This document shows positions 58,288-58,680 of a DNA stretch of 58,680 nucleotides, piece after piece; positions within the stretch are counted from its first letter, which is position 1; each line of letters starts with the position of its first letter. The notes beneath the pieces are model-generated. The model saw only the letters and a list, made by a program, of their open reading frames with translations. It was not told the DNA's origin and made no database searches. A program made the position numbers and the translations under genes. This stretch comes from Azolla pinnata (Eukaryota; Streptophyta; Polypodiopsida; Salviniales; Salviniaceae). The stretch spans positions 14,472 to 73,151 of the forward strand of contig JBBBWG010025779.1 of NCBI GenBank assembly GCA_037176905.1. Direction: 5' to 3'.

Positions 58288-58680
58288 ATCAATCACATTT
58301 TAATGCCTATTAAAATTAGAAAATATGAATTAACACCTGGTTTTATCGTTGATCGATTAATTCCTGATCGCTTATTGCTAATCAATTAATTCCTTATCGC
58401 TTGTTGCTAATCGATTCTTTCCTTCCCTTACTGATCTCTTCCATCTGTCTGTTCTCGTGTTCGTTGATTCATAGTAGCTATATTTACTTATGGCTTCTTC
58501 CTACGTCCTAGTGTTGTTCGCTAATCGGTTCCCTCGTTGAATTCGATTGAAAGGAGTTAGTAAGTTTGGAATCTAATTAATTTGGTGCTTTACTCGATTG
58601 ATTGGAAATCATTGATCTGCAGTTGCGGTTCTCGAATCGAATGTAGGATGTTGGTCGATTCCTTGAATCGACCCAGAACC
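58288..58680. mobile_element. MITE-like element, copy E (runs off the window)
   Basis: CACATTTTAATGCCTATTAA at the left matches the subterminal motif in reverse orientation. The interior (TTCTCGTGTT, TTCCCTCGTTGAATTCGATT, GGAATCTAATTAATTTGGTG) matches the reverse complement of copy B. Confidence 0.6.

Overview
This is nuclear DNA of a flowering plant. The genes are split by many GT-AG introns. The proteins belong to plant families: a PIP aquaporin, a MIKC MADS-box factor and a group I bZIP. Telomere-type repeats have the plant unit CCCTAAA. I cannot name the species; the gene sequences look neither grass-like nor close to the model eudicots I know. All exon coordinates come from reading splice sites and protein similarity by eye.

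Layout. 1-1576 (+): the 3' end of a nuclear Arg/Ser/Asp-rich protein with about 45 heptads. 3760-7677 (-): a complete four-exon PIP2-type aquaporin, tail-to-tail with the first gene. 8-17.5 kb: no intact gene; microsatellites, decayed Ty3/gypsy pieces on both strands, and a 187-bp tandem array. 17897-26430 (+): a complete 29-exon transportin-1 (importin beta-2) gene, 896 aa. 26.4-40 kb: repeats and remnants, including a telomere-motif tandem array, a palindrome, a 275-bp hairpin next to a heat-shock-element cluster, a CATACATG satellite, and a 100-N gap with telomeric repeat on both sides. 40-46 kb (+): a pyrimidine-rich leader, a probable leader intron, and a seven-exon MIKC MADS-box gene that may be B-sister. 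46-50.4 kb: short telomeric motifs and a LINE remnant. 50649-52378 (+): the first three exons of a group I bZIP gene; its last exon is not in the window. 54419-57098 (-): a three-exon hAT/DUF659 transposase-derived gene, 806 aa, with both early catalytic aspartates replaced and a telo-box array just upstream.

The genes form no shared pathway; this is an ordinary gene neighbourhood. The most interesting material is not coding: a palindromic MITE-like family with five copies, repeated use of telomere/telo-box motifs, and the probably domesticated hAT gene that may sit in, or just after, the bZIP gene.
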